Source: Firmicutes bacterium ADurb.Bin300
GTDB taxonomy: Bacteria; Bacillota; Clostridia; Oscillospirales; Acutalibacteraceae
DNA: 64,000 bases
Assembly (NCBI GenBank): GCA_002069015.1
Contig: MWBL01000002.1
Coordinates: 1 to 64,000, forward strand
Direction: 5' to 3'
In this document: positions 26,103 to 35,404 of the stretch, piece after piece
Layout of the letters: the number at the start of each line of letters is the position of its first letter
How positions within the stretch are numbered: the first letter of the stretch is position 1
Made by a program: the position numbers and the translations under genes
Notes under the pieces: generated by a model
The model's database searches: none
What the model was told of the DNA's origin: nothing
The model's input: the letters and a program-made list of their open reading frames with translations, nothing else

Positions 26103-28348
26103 TACCTGCTCCTCCTCTTTTTTAACCAAAACTCACAAAGCTGAAAACCTGCGTTAGGCTCGGAGATTTCCAACTCTAAGGTTCCGTTTACAAAAACCTC
26201 CTTTGGAATTATGTAAGCAGCACTTTCAAAGCCATAACCAAGCATTTCCCTGTCAAAATCCTCGTCCCTTTCGCCGCCGTACTGAGGACCGTCATAAATT
26301 GTAATTCCGTTAGCGATAATCTTGTGATGCTTCAGCAAGGGAATTCGGCTGCCGCTGTTATAGGTTACCCTTAGCTCGTAATCACTGTTGCCGGCAAAAC
26401 CGCCTAATTTTGCCTTTAATGAAAAATGGTCGTACAGCTTTAGCATACTCATGGGAATTTGACCGTTGTTAATATTTTTCCTGTCGCCCAAAAAGTTAAT
26501 ATAAAACTCTCCCTCGGGTCTTACGCCCAAAGGCTCAAAGCCATGCAGCGCAAGCGAGAAATATATTTCATCGTCCTGTACGGTATTTCTGTTTAGCAGT
26601 CTTTGAATAAAACCTTCTTTTTCTTTTTTGTCGAGACTTTCCGCATAAGAAAGGCGGTTCAAATACCACGCTTTATCCGTGACAGGCTGGTCTATCGTTT
26701 CGAGAGTAGCCCCTCTTTCGGGATTTTTAGCATAATAATGCTCGCAATCAAGCTGAATTCCTATTTGGTCAAAGAGCACTCTTGCAAGAGTGTTTAATCT
26801 TTCTCTTTGCTCCTTATAGCTTTTGGGAAACGGAGTTTCAAGAGTGGCTTTCGCCGCGGCTGTATCAGAAGCTTTCAGCTGCGCGCGGGCTTTTTCAATA
26901 AGGTCAAGCTCAAATACTCTTCGCGCACGGACCAAATAGTCGCATATGGCTCTGAAAAGGCAAAGATTGAAACGCCAATTGTCATTCAAAAACGCATATT
27001 CGTCCGAAAGGGAGGAAAACAGGCTAAAGGTATGCTCAATTGTCGGGTTCTCTGCCGGGTCTCCCTGCCAGTTTTGCTCAAGCATCAGTATTCCGTCTGC
27101 TATTATTTCGGGTGAAGCGCCATAGAAAAACATTCTCGCATAATCAAGAAGACTTTCCTTAAGGTCGGTTTCTACGTAAAAATCCATATCGCTCCAAACC
27201 GCTTTGTTTACATCATCATTTACACCCTCCGAGTAGCTTACGCTGCCGATAACGTATTTGTCCGTCTGCCTGTAAAGATTTCTGAATTCAACCGGACGCG
27301 GGTTTACGCTCTCTCTTCCAAGACAGCTTGCGAGGGCGAAATGCCAATCGTCCAAGGAGTAATGGACGGGATATTCGCAACGCACATTATGGGTAATATC
27401 GGGATAAAATCTGATAGGGTATTTTTGGGGAAGACGCTTTCTCAATTCGTGCAGGGGGAAGGCATGATTAGGACCCATAATAACGCCGTCTATTTCGTCC
27501 GGAAGCTTCTCCATTTCTTCAATAAACGCAAATCCCCAGTCGGGATACTCATGCGGCTTCTGTGCTGACGGGAACATCTTTGCATGAGGGTGATGCTTTT
27601 TCAATATACTTGAAATTTTAATGCACCTGTCTAAATAATCGTCTGCGTACAGATCTCCCGGGTCTCCTCCGGGAGGGAATACGACATCAAGGCGCGGTAT
27701 CCTCTTAAAAAGCTTTTCGCGCCGTGTTAACGCCTCTTGTTCGGTTTCGTTAGAGTTATTCGGAAACCATACGGACACATCCATATCGAGCAAATCCGCT
27801 TTAGCCGAGGCTTCTATAAGAAGCTCCTCCTCATCAAAACGCATTAGCTTATTCCTTTCGGAAACGCCCTCTTGATAAGGAATATGCTCACAGATATTAC
27901 AGCCGAATGCCATCATATCAAGATAGTATCTGAAATACTGATTAACATCCCACGCATCGTATGTATTGGGAGTGCCGCGGTAGCCTATTTGATGACCTCT
28001 GATTTTCTTTTTGGGAATATATTTGCCTTCAATACTCCTCAAAAGTGAAATGCTTTCCCCGATATATTCGCTTTTCCGCAAAAAAAGCGAATAACCGTAA
28101 ATAAAACCGCGAATACCGTATGCGTATATCGTTAAACAAGTGTCACCGCCTACTATCTCAAAACAGTCCTTATCGGGCAGTCTGTCGCTTTGGCAGGTCT
28201 TAAAAAACACAACGGGAGCAGGGAAGTGCTTTGCGATATTCGGTCTTCTTCCGGTTCTTTTTTCAATCTCATCGGAAAAAAGCGTTGCCGCGTAAAGCTC
28301 CTCTTTTGTTTTAGCGCCGATATTTAATTCGGTAAAATTAAAGCACAT
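26102..28348 (-). CDS. Uncharacterised glycosidase-like protein
   Basis: A 748-residue cytoplasmic protein with no signal peptide. The N-terminal region (about 1-125) resembles the alpha/beta domain that precedes GH20, GH67 and GH115 barrels. A probable TIM barrel follows (about 130-430) with GHQIGYR, YYLDMMAFGCN, WFPNN, and FYPDITHN. A helical region (about 440-590) and a C-terminal beta domain (about 620-748) end the chain. I cannot assign the family or catalytic residues with certainty; an exo-acting hexosaminidase or glucuronidase is possible. It is coupled to nagB by a one-base overlap, which favours an amino-sugar substrate. An extended -10 promoter lies at 28410-28382. Confidence 0.55.
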   Translation of the reverse strand: MCFNFTELNIGAKTKEELYAATLFSDEIEKRTGRRPNIAKHFPAPVVFFKTCQSDRLPDKDCFEIVGGDTCLTIYAYGIRGFIYGYSLFLRKSEYIGESISLLRSIEGKYIPKKKIRGHQIGYRGTPNTYDAWDVNQYFRYYLDMMAFGCNICEHIPYQEGVSERNKLMRFDEEELLIEASAKADLLDMDVSVWFPNNSNETEQEALTRREKLFKRIPRLDVVFPPGGDPGDLYADDYLDRCIKISSILKKHHPHAKMFPSAQKPHEYPDWGFAFIEEMEKLPDEIDGVIMGPNHAFPLHELRKRLPQKYPIRFYPDITHNVRCEYPVHYSLDDWHFALASCLGRESVNPRPVEFRNLYRQTDKYVIGSVSYSEGVNDDVNKAVWSDMDFYVETDLKESLLDYARMFFYGASPEIIADGILMLEQNWQGDPAENPTIEHTFSLFSSLSDEYAFLNDNWRFNLCLFRAICDYLVRARRVFELDLIEKARAQLKASDTAAAKATLETPFPKSYKEQRERLNTLARVLFDQIGIQLDCEHYYAKNPERGATLETIDQPVTDKAWYLNRLSYAESLDKKEKEGFIQRLLNRNTVQDDEIYFSLALHGFEPLGVRPEGEFYINFLGDRKNINNGQIPMSMLKLYDHFSLKAKLGGFAGNSDYELRVTYNSGSRIPLLKHHKIIANGITIYDGPQYGGERDEDFDREMLGYGFESAAYIIPKEVFVNGTLELEISEPNAGFQLCEFWLKKRRSR

Positions 28349-28381
28349 TGTATCGCCCCTTTATCAGAAGAATTATTAATA

Positions 28382-28410
28382 ATATTAGCATACCTTCGCA
28401 TTCTCCGCAA
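28382..28410 (-). promoter_or_regulatory. Promoter of glycosidase-nagB operon
   Basis: Minus strand TTGCGG (28410-28405), 17-base spacer, TAATAT (28387-28382) with an extended TGC just upstream. Confidence 0.5.
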
Positions 28411-28428
28411 GCAATTGGTAAATAATGC

Positions 28429-28457
28429 TTGTAATTTCTTATTTATTTTGATAAAAT
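28429..28457 (+). promoter_or_regulatory. Promoter of ceramidase-like/plsC operon
   Basis: TTGTAA (28429-28434), 17-base spacer, TAAAAT (28452-28457), followed by AAAGGAGG. Confidence 0.55.
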
Positions 28458-28478
28458 TTACTAAAAGGAGGCTATGTG

Positions 28479-29951
28479 ATGAATATACTCGGTAAGGCTA
28501 CAGGTCTTATAGCCGGACGTATGGCGAAAAACGCTAAAAAAAGGTTTGAAGCAAATCCGCCCGCTCCGCTTCCCGAGGGGGAGTTTGACTGTTTAGGTGA
28601 AGCAAAATCCGATTTCTTTACCGTAGGCTTCGGCAAAACGGTTATTATGCCGCCTGACATGAACGCACGCCCTTTTTATGTTGCGGGTTATCGCGGCAAC
28701 AATCCTGCAACAGGTGTTTTAGATGATTTATTGGCAAGAGCCGTCTGGATTGATGACAATTCGGGTAGGGGAGGCGTAGTATTCGTTTCTACGGACACAA
28801 TAGGTCTGTTTAAGTACGATACGGACATAATTCAGGACCTTCTTAAGGGGTTCAAGGAAAAAACGGGCTGCAGGTCAATAGTAATTTGCAGTACTCACGA
28901 CCATGCCGCAATTGATACTATGGGTCTTTGGGGACCGACATTGGGCAAAAAAATCCCAAAGAAGACGGGCAGAGACCCGGAGTTTTGCGAAATCGTACGC
29001 CAGGGCGTTAAAAAAGCGGTTGAACTTGCGTATGAGGACAGGCGAGAGGGAGATTTATACTGGGGGAATAAGGATGTTCCCGACTCTTGGCAGAGGGATT
29101 CACGACTTCCTCATGTTTTCAGCACTCTTATTACAAGACTGCGCTTTGTACCCTCCGACGGCAGCCGAGAGGTTCATATTTTGAATTTTGCATCTCATTC
29201 CGAGTCGCTGCAAGGCAAAAATTCAAAGGTCAGCGCTGATTTTCCGGCATATCTTGCAAAACGGATTATGGATAAGACCGGAGCGGAAACAGCCTATTTC
29301 GTCGGCGCAATAGGCGGACTTTTGAGCATGCATCCGATGGATGAGGACAATGAGAAATCTACCGTTATGACGGGTCAGGCGCTTGCCGAGGTAGCCCTTT
29401 CCATAGACAACGAAAAGAAGCTCGAACCGAAAATAGATTTCATACGTCAGGAGTTTTATATTGAGGCGGAAAACTATGTTTTAATTGCAGCTGCAAAAAT
29501 GAAAATCATCCCGGCTGTTCCGCATGACATAGGAAAAGGAAAAATAAATTTAGGACTTTTGACCGAGATGAGCTATTTTGAAATAGGGGATTTCAGGGCA
29601 CTGTTCCTTCCGGGTGAGATATATCCCGAGCTTGTTTACGGCGGATATTTATCGGCGACGGAGTCCGCCGAGGGTAAATCTCCGTCGGAAAATCCCTTGC
29701 CGCTGACAGAGATAGCGGGGGATAAGGATATTGTTATATTCGGTCTTTCAAATGATGAGATAGGCTATATAGTAACGCCAAACGACTTTATGCTCAATTC
29801 AGAGCTGCCGTATATAGACCAGGTAAGGGACCGCCTTGACAGGCGCCATTATGAAGAAACGAATTCTTTAGGTCCCAATACCGCGCATGTAATTGCCGAT
29901 ACCTTTACAAAAATGTATGATAAAGTCAAAAAGGCGAAAGGAGTGACTTAA
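28479..29951 (+). CDS. Neutral ceramidase-like hydrolase
   Basis: A 490-residue protein resembling the N-terminal catalytic domain of neutral/alkaline ceramidases (PF04734). FTVGFGKTVIMPP opens the fold, STHDHAAIDTMGLWG matches the zinc-histidine segment, and NFASHSESL a later metal region. The usual HxH here reads HDH. There is no signal peptide, unlike most ceramidases, so the substrate may be a cytoplasmic amide-linked lipid or something different. The frame allows GTG at 28476, but ATG 28479 is eight bases after AAGGAG and fits best. The acyltransferase gene begins at once downstream, supporting a lipid role. Confidence 0.65.
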   Translation: MNILGKATGLIAGRMAKNAKKRFEANPPAPLPEGEFDCLGEAKSDFFTVGFGKTVIMPPDMNARPFYVAGYRGNNPATGVLDDLLARAVWIDDNSGRGGVVFVSTDTIGLFKYDTDIIQDLLKGFKEKTGCRSIVICSTHDHAAIDTMGLWGPTLGKKIPKKTGRDPEFCEIVRQGVKKAVELAYEDRREGDLYWGNKDVPDSWQRDSRLPHVFSTLITRLRFVPSDGSREVHILNFASHSESLQGKNSKVSADFPAYLAKRIMDKTGAETAYFVGAIGGLLSMHPMDEDNEKSTVMTGQALAEVALSIDNEKKLEPKIDFIRQEFYIEAENYVLIAAAKMKIIPAVPHDIGKGKINLGLLTEMSYFEIGDFRALFLPGEIYPELVYGGYLSATESAEGKSPSENPLPLTEIAGDKDIVIFGLSNDEIGYIVTPNDFMLNSELPYIDQVRDRLDRRHYEETNSLGPNTAHVIADTFTKMYDKVKKAKGVT

Positions 29952-29952
29952 C

Positions 29953-30678
29953 CTGAAATCACTCAAAACCATATGCTGGTATACAAGGTTCGCAGGTTCC
30001 CTAATCATAATTTTGCCGAAAATCCGAAAAGCCGGTAAGCTAAAGGCAACGGGAGATTATAAGATATATAAGCCTTATGTCGATGAGATCGTAACAAAAT
30101 GGATGACTCCGCTTGTAAGGTCGGCGGGGGTTAAGTATGTAGTTGAGGGCAAGGAAAACATACCCGATGATGAAACAGTTTTGTTTATGGCAAATCATCA
30201 GGGAATGTTCGATTTTCCCATAGGTATAACATGCTTTAAAAAGCCATGCGCCTACATTGTAAAGAAGGAAGCCGAGTCTTATCCGCTTGTTAATCATTGT
30301 ATGAGGCTGATGGATTGCATCTATATAGACAGGGACAATGCGCGCGAGGCTCTTAAGTCTCTTGATGCAGCCGCCCGGCTTATCAATGACGGCAGAAGCG
30401 TCATCATTTTCCCCGAGGGGACGCGCTCCAAAACAGGCGAGATAGGGGAGTTCAAGAATGGAGCATACAAGATTATCGAAAAAACCCACTGCAAAGTAAT
30501 TCCGGTTCTGATAAACGGTACCCGACACGCCTTGGAGGAGACAGGGAACGTCGTTCCCACAGATGTTAAGGTGAAAATATTACCTGCCTTTGATACTAAG
30601 GATATGGACAGAAAACAGATTAAAGCATTGCCCTCAAAAATAAGAGAAATGCTTGTTGAGGAGTTAGCGAAGCGGTAA
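29953..30678 (+). CDS. plsC: 1-acyl-glycerol-3-phosphate acyltransferase
   Basis: A PlsC-type acyltransferase with NHQGMFD as the catalytic HxxxxD motif and FPEGTRSKTG as the glycerol-phosphate-binding motif. It acylates lysophosphatidate in phospholipid synthesis. The first ATG/GTG/TTG-type codon in frame is TTG at 30013, but the frame stays open to the stop of the upstream gene. The residues from CTG 29953 form the expected N-terminal hydrophobic helix (about 4-20). AAGGAG lies nine bases upstream of that CTG and none precedes 30013. I therefore infer a CTG start and 241 residues; with TTG it would be 221. Confidence 0.88.
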   Translation: MKSLKTICWYTRFAGSLIIILPKIRKAGKLKATGDYKIYKPYVDEIVTKWMTPLVRSAGVKYVVEGKENIPDDETVLFMANHQGMFDFPIGITCFKKPCAYIVKKEAESYPLVNHCMRLMDCIYIDRDNAREALKSLDAAARLINDGRSVIIFPEGTRSKTGEIGEFKNGAYKIIEKTHCKVIPVLINGTRHALEETGNVVPTDVKVKILPAFDTKDMDRKQIKALPSKIREMLVEELAKR

Positions 30679-30693
30679 GCCGAATAACGAATA

Positions 30694-30731
30694 AAATCTC
30701 CCTGATACGGCATGCCGTGTCGGGGAGATTT
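30694..30731 (+). terminator. Terminator after plsC
   Basis: AAATCTCC pairs with GGAGATTT around an inner GACACGGCATGCCGTGTC-like stem. The T tract is poor (GGCTTCTT). Confidence 0.6.
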
Positions 30732-31400
30732 GGCTTCTTAAACAGCCCGCTGCAATAGAAGCATGTTTACGAATGCGCAAGAAATTGTGAATAATGTTCC
30801 TTTACGCTTGTCCGAATTAGGACGATAGAACCGTCCCGCGCACTCCCTTCGTTCAGGCAAAGCGGACGGCGATTGCGGTAAATCACAAGAGAATCGCGGT
30901 GATATATGGGCAAAACAACAACTATTTTCCAACTCTTTCGCAATATATGTGAATTAGTTTACATATCGGCATTTAACATCTCCCACTACCGCTAAAACAT
31001 GATCGGCGCGGTAAAATAAGGCTTTTATCAGTGGCTTTGAACCGTCCCACGTCTACCCGCCGCTGCGCGAATGTGACGGCGGGATTTCTTTTATTACTTG
31101 AAAGCCATATCACAAATTGCAACGGAAATCCTTTAATCAATTTTATTATTGCAATTACCAATGTTTAAAACATCCCCGTCAGGCTCAACGAAAATATCTA
31201 AAATACGATTTTGTGAAACAAAATCTTTGAACGTATCCGGCAAAGACTCTTGGATACCTATTTCATCAGAACAATTTAGTATTTCAATGTTGATGTACCC
31301 TTCATTAAATGCTCCAAAATACGTCGCTAAGGTATACATATCCTGTTCATTGTTTGTAAGAAGACAAAGAATTTGCTTTTGATATTTTTCAATTAAGGGA
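30732..31400. other. Gene-poor interval with a decayed fragment
   Basis: No convincing gene. A G+C-rich hairpin with a T-rich tail (CCCGCCG 31056-31062, CGGCGGG 31077-31083, then ATTTCTTTT) could end plus-strand transcription. On the minus strand an open stretch from about 31410 to 31133 has no credible start. It encodes roughly 90 residues including LIEKYQKQILCL and YFGAFNEGYINIEIL and ends NIGNCNNKID. It looks like the C-terminal remnant of an unrecognised protein. Confidence 0.4.
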
Positions 31401-31402
31401 TT

Positions 31403-31440
31403 TGGTAAAAAGGAGACATACCGGAAAACCCGGTATGTCT
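31403..31440 (-). terminator. Terminator of lacZ
   Basis: On the minus strand AGACATACCGG and CCGGTATGTCT form an 11-base-pair perfect stem with a 5-base loop, followed by CCTTTTT. Confidence 0.85.
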
Positions 31441-31477
31441 GTTATAAACGCTGCTCTCGGCGTTTTTGCGTGCCTTT

Positions 31478-34400
31478 TTATTTTACCGGAACTATCACAA
31501 GCTTGAATTCAAGCTTTTCCTCGGCATTGATCTTATACTTGTCAAGCGTGTCGGGACCGCAGCTTGCCGTTCCCGTACCGCGCGTGAAACCGTCTATGGT
31601 AACGAAGGTGTTACCCTCGTTTACGATGTCCTCGCGGTGCTTCGCCTTCGAGAGCAGCTTTTGGCTGTAGTTGTGGACATTAAATGTAAATTCTTTGTCG
31701 GAATAAACGGCAATTCCCGTACCGTCCTTGTCAGTTATTTTGAAAAATCTTGTATCGCTGTGATTGCCGTTGTCTTGGGGCTTGATATAGTCCTCATGCA
31801 TATCACTGACAAGAGCACGATACAGACCTATGGGCGCGTGCGCGTTTAGGTCACAGAGATTTTCCGCTTCACCCCTGCCGAAATATTCGACATTACCGAA
31901 AGCTTTGGGCATAGCGAAATAAATTCCGAAACGCGGGATGTCGTAAAGAGATTCATCGCAGTCCTCCGACTGCTCAAGAGCTGCCTTAAGCTCTAAAACT
32001 CCGTTGGCGCCGACGATATATTTAAGGCAGCAGTCAAAAAGCGGTTGATTTTTACCGAGCACCGTATAGTGTGTTTCCACCTCGATTTCGCCGTTTTCAA
32101 TTTCAACTTCAAGCTCCTGCAGATTAAAGAGCAGATTGTCAAGCCCGAATTTGTCTATCCAGAGCTTTTTATTTACCATATCGTTGTCGAGCATAGCTCT
32201 GAAAAGATTGGGAGCTATTGCGCCGTCCTTTGCAAGAAGGTTTTTGCCTGCCGCATTGTAAGCGGTCAAAAAGCCCGTTTTTGCGTCAAAGCGGGCATAG
32301 CCCATATCAAACTTGACTGTTATGCTCTCTTCTTCAGAAACGACGGTTATTTTGCCCTTGCTTGCTTTATCATAACAAAGCGGTACTTTTAAAAGCTCTA
32401 TTTGCTCTGAGGCTACGATGAAATCCCCGTCAAGATAAATAAAGTCAATATGATAAGTGTGCCCTTTTTCAAGCTTACCGAGAGGCAATGTTTTTTTACA
32501 TGCTTTTTCCGGAGCTATATCAAGAACAAAGGAGCCGGAGCTATCAAGCTCGCCATCCTTTTTAAGCTGCCAGAAAATCTCGAGATATGAGGCGTTTTTA
32601 AAGCGGTTTGTGTTTAGAAATAAAAATGTTGAACCGCTCACAAGAGAAGCCCTTACGGGTCTGTAGGAATTTTTCATAACAAGCGCGCCCGTGTGAGGCG
32701 TTCTGTCAGGATAGAAAAGCGCATCCACACAGAAATTGCCGTCATGCTTTTTCTCTCCGTGATCTCCTCCGTATGTATACTCATACTTAAATTTGTTATC
32801 CTTTTTAGGATTTTTAACGGCGTGGTCTGCCCATTCCCAAACGCAGCCGCCCATCAAATTGTCATAGGAATAAAATAAATCCCAATACTCCTGCATTGCG
32901 CCGGGACCCACTCCCATAGCATGGCAGTATTCACACAAATAAAAGGGGACAGTTGTATATGATTTTCCGCGTGTTCCCTTGCCGACTTTTTCGACATTGT
33001 CGGGATGAGTGTACATTTCCGAATAAACATCGTAATGCTGTCGTTTTGTACGGCAGACGCCCTCATAGTGAACGGGTATTTCAGGGCATACGGAATGTAA
33101 AAAGTCATAGCATTTATCTTGGCATTTATAACCGCCCGACTCATTGCCTAAGGACCACATAATTATACTCGGACGGTTTCTGTCACGCCAATACATTCTT
33201 TTAACCCTGTCAAGATATCTCGGCGCCCATTTCAGATTCATACTCAGTTCGCTTACGCTTAAGCCCAAATCAGGCAAACCGTGCGTTTCTATATCCGCCT
33301 CATCAACAACATACAGACCGTATTGGTCGCAGACCATAAGGAATTGCGGGTCAGGAGGATAATGAGAGGTTCTTACGCAGTTGACATTGTACGCCTTCAT
33401 TAAAAGAATATCTTTTTCCATGTCGTCTATACTCATAGCGTAACCCTTTGTCTCGTGAGTATCATGGTGATTAACGCCTTTTAGCTTAATTTTCTTTCCG
33501 TTAAGGGTAAATATGTTTTTATTTATCTTAATTGTTTTAAATCCCGTATAGTTTCGTATACACAGAAGCGACTGTTTACCGCTTCTGAGTGTAATTAAAA
33601 GCTCGTACAGGTATGGCTGTTCTGCGTTCCACTCAATAACGGAAAGCTTCTCAAAGTGAAAATTCACTGTTTCCTTTGCCTTGGCAACAGTTTTTGCGAT
33701 ACTTTTTTTATCGTCATACAGCTCTATTTCAACAGTACAGCCCTCAAAGCTACCCTTGAGGAAAACTTCTCCGCTCAAGGAGTAGGCTTTGCCCGTTTTT
33801 GTGGTTTTCAGACAAAAGTCGTTTATGAACGCCCGCTCGTATTGCGTAATATAAACGTCTCTGAAAATCCCGTTTTCACGGAACATATCCTGAGCCTCAA
33901 GATATGAGCCGGTACACCATTTGAATACTACAACAAGAAGCTCGTTTTCACCCTGCAGAAGATGATTTGTTATATCAAATTCATAAGAGTTATGCGAAGC
34001 CTCACCGAAGCCGACAAAAACCCCGTTTATGTACAAATCAATACATGGCGCCACGCCCAAAAATGTAATAATTCTTGTTTTGTCTAAGCTGTCAACATTA
34101 AATTTTTTTCGATATACGCCGCAAGAAAAATCTTCCGGAAGTGCGGGCGGCAAAACACCCGAACCTGTAAAGCCATATGGGCAATTGAGGTATACAGGCG
34201 GCTCGTAGCCTGTTCTTTGCCAGGTTGACGGCACGGTTATCGTGTCAAACTTCAGTTTTTCCGTATCTATCTGACGGGGCATTTTCGCTTTGCTTTTATA
34301 ATATTTGAAATCCCATTTTCCCGACAGAACATGAACCATAGAGCTTTCATAGCGCTCCCTTTTAGGATCTGCCGCAAGTTTTGCCTTTTTAGTTCTTTCG

Positions 34401-34486
34401 GGAATAAAATAAGCTCTGGGGGAAAGCCTGTTTTTTTCAATCACCTTGAACTCCATATGGTTTTCAAAATTAAGCTGATATTGCAT
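31478..34486 (-). CDS. lacZ: GH2 beta-galactosidase
   Basis: A 1002-residue LacZ-type enzyme: sugar-binding domain (about 30-210), immunoglobulin-like domain, TIM barrel (about 310-600), and C-terminal small chain domain. The acid/base glutamate is in WSLGNESGGY, the nucleophile in LCEYCHAMG, and VNHHDTHETKGYAMS is the barrel entry signature. No signal peptide, so it cleaves imported beta-galactosides. The open frame starts at 34546, but ATG 34486 follows AAGGAGG, so it is preferred. A promoter at 34543-34515 is seen inside the apparent extension. A strong terminator follows the gene. Confidence 0.95.
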   Translation of the reverse strand: MQYQLNFENHMEFKVIEKNRLSPRAYFIPERTKKAKLAADPKRERYESSMVHVLSGKWDFKYYKSKAKMPRQIDTEKLKFDTITVPSTWQRTGYEPPVYLNCPYGFTGSGVLPPALPEDFSCGVYRKKFNVDSLDKTRIITFLGVAPCIDLYINGVFVGFGEASHNSYEFDITNHLLQGENELLVVVFKWCTGSYLEAQDMFRENGIFRDVYITQYERAFINDFCLKTTKTGKAYSLSGEVFLKGSFEGCTVEIELYDDKKSIAKTVAKAKETVNFHFEKLSVIEWNAEQPYLYELLITLRSGKQSLLCIRNYTGFKTIKINKNIFTLNGKKIKLKGVNHHDTHETKGYAMSIDDMEKDILLMKAYNVNCVRTSHYPPDPQFLMVCDQYGLYVVDEADIETHGLPDLGLSVSELSMNLKWAPRYLDRVKRMYWRDRNRPSIIMWSLGNESGGYKCQDKCYDFLHSVCPEIPVHYEGVCRTKRQHYDVYSEMYTHPDNVEKVGKGTRGKSYTTVPFYLCEYCHAMGVGPGAMQEYWDLFYSYDNLMGGCVWEWADHAVKNPKKDNKFKYEYTYGGDHGEKKHDGNFCVDALFYPDRTPHTGALVMKNSYRPVRASLVSGSTFLFLNTNRFKNASYLEIFWQLKKDGELDSSGSFVLDIAPEKACKKTLPLGKLEKGHTYHIDFIYLDGDFIVASEQIELLKVPLCYDKASKGKITVVSEEESITVKFDMGYARFDAKTGFLTAYNAAGKNLLAKDGAIAPNLFRAMLDNDMVNKKLWIDKFGLDNLLFNLQELEVEIENGEIEVETHYTVLGKNQPLFDCCLKYIVGANGVLELKAALEQSEDCDESLYDIPRFGIYFAMPKAFGNVEYFGRGEAENLCDLNAHAPIGLYRALVSDMHEDYIKPQDNGNHSDTRFFKITDKDGTGIAVYSDKEFTFNVHNYSQKLLSKAKHREDIVNEGNTFVTIDGFTRGTGTASCGPDTLDKYKINAEEKLEFKLVIVPVK

Positions 34487-34514
34487 ACGCTTCCTCCTTT
34501 TTAGTAGTAAGAAA

Positions 34515-34543
34515 ATATTACCACACAAAGGAGAAAAACTCAA
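34515..34543 (-). promoter_or_regulatory. Promoter of lacZ
   Basis: Minus strand TTGAGT (34543-34538), 17-base spacer, TAATAT (34520-34515), about 29 bases before the chosen ATG. It makes lacZ independent of the upstream lipoprotein gene. Confidence 0.6.
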
Positions 34544-34550
34544 CATAACT

Positions 34551-35294
34551 CTATTTTATTTGATTGTTTGTAAAATCCATTTCAATTACTTCTAAATGGA
34601 CAAGAATGTTATATGCGATAGCTTTTATTATTTCAAAATTTTTTGAGTTTACAGCCTTATTTAAGCTGTCAACGTAAGAATCCATTATAATAATGTCCCC
34701 CTCACAAATTCCGTTGAGCTTGGTTTTTAAATCCCGCCAAAGACGAACGGAGGGCTCTAAGGCTTCAACAAGCATTTTTATATCCTTTATCTCTGCCTTC
34801 AATATCACTTCTTTTATATAATATCTCATTGTGTTAACCTCAGCGGGAAAAGGTCTGCTGTAATAGCTTAAAATTTTACAAATAAAACCATATATTTGAT
34901 TTGCCTGAGCGCTCGCCTCAAGTTGATTTTTCTCTTTAAGAGCTTCTTGCAGCTTTTCTATTGAGAGACTTGTTTTTTTTATAAGCTCAGCGGGAATACC
35001 TTTTTCAATTAAATTCGCTTTTGATTTATCAAAGTAATTCTTTGTGTTTTCAAAATGGCTTTTTGCAAAGTTCCAATCTTCAATAGACAGATCAATAAAA
35101 ATATCTGATGCCCCTGAACGTATATAATCGAGGGATACAACAAATTTGCTCTCGTTGAAACTGTCATCCGGCTGCTCTTGTTTGTCGTTGGGTTGAAGGT
35201 AGCTTCCGGCGGGCTGTCTGTTTATGGAAATTTTTTGACATCCGCTCATGAATATAATCATTGCAACGATTGACAAAGCCAAACGTTTTATCAT
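34551..35294 (-). CDS. Helical lipoprotein of unknown function
   Basis: A 247-residue predicted lipoprotein. Signal helix about 5-16, lipobox FMSGC with Cys19, a polar linker with QPNDKQEQPDD, then a predominantly alpha-helical domain (about 70-245) rich in lysine and glutamate. The domain looks like a helical bundle, but I do not recognise a family and no catalytic motif is visible. GGGAGGA lies about ten bases before the ATG. It is followed by lacZ on the same strand, which has its own promoter. Confidence 0.6.
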   Translation of the reverse strand: MIKRLALSIVAMIIFMSGCQKISINRQPAGSYLQPNDKQEQPDDSFNESKFVVSLDYIRSGASDIFIDLSIEDWNFAKSHFENTKNYFDKSKANLIEKGIPAELIKKTSLSIEKLQEALKEKNQLEASAQANQIYGFICKILSYYSRPFPAEVNTMRYYIKEVILKAEIKDIKMLVEALEPSVRLWRDLKTKLNGICEGDIIIMDSYVDSLNKAVNSKNFEIIKAIAYNILVHLEVIEMDFTNNQIK

Positions 35295-35356
35295 AAAAAA
35301 TTAATCCTCCCGCTAATTTATTTTAATATTATACCCAATATATTGCTTTTTTATTT

Positions 35357-35393
35357 TTAAAATAAAAAACCGGTGCTCGTTTATAGCACCGGT
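35357..35393 (-). terminator. Terminator of gapA
   Basis: Minus strand ACCGGTGCT (35393-35385), 7-base loop, AGCACCGGT (35377-35369), then TTTTTTATTTTT. Confidence 0.9.
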
Positions 35394-35404
35394 AATATTT
35401 TAGA

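Noticed and set aside
34487..34546. Upstream 20 codons of lacZ
   Set aside because: They overlap the promoter and ribosome site; ATG 34486 follows AAGGAGG and gives a typical LacZ N-terminus.
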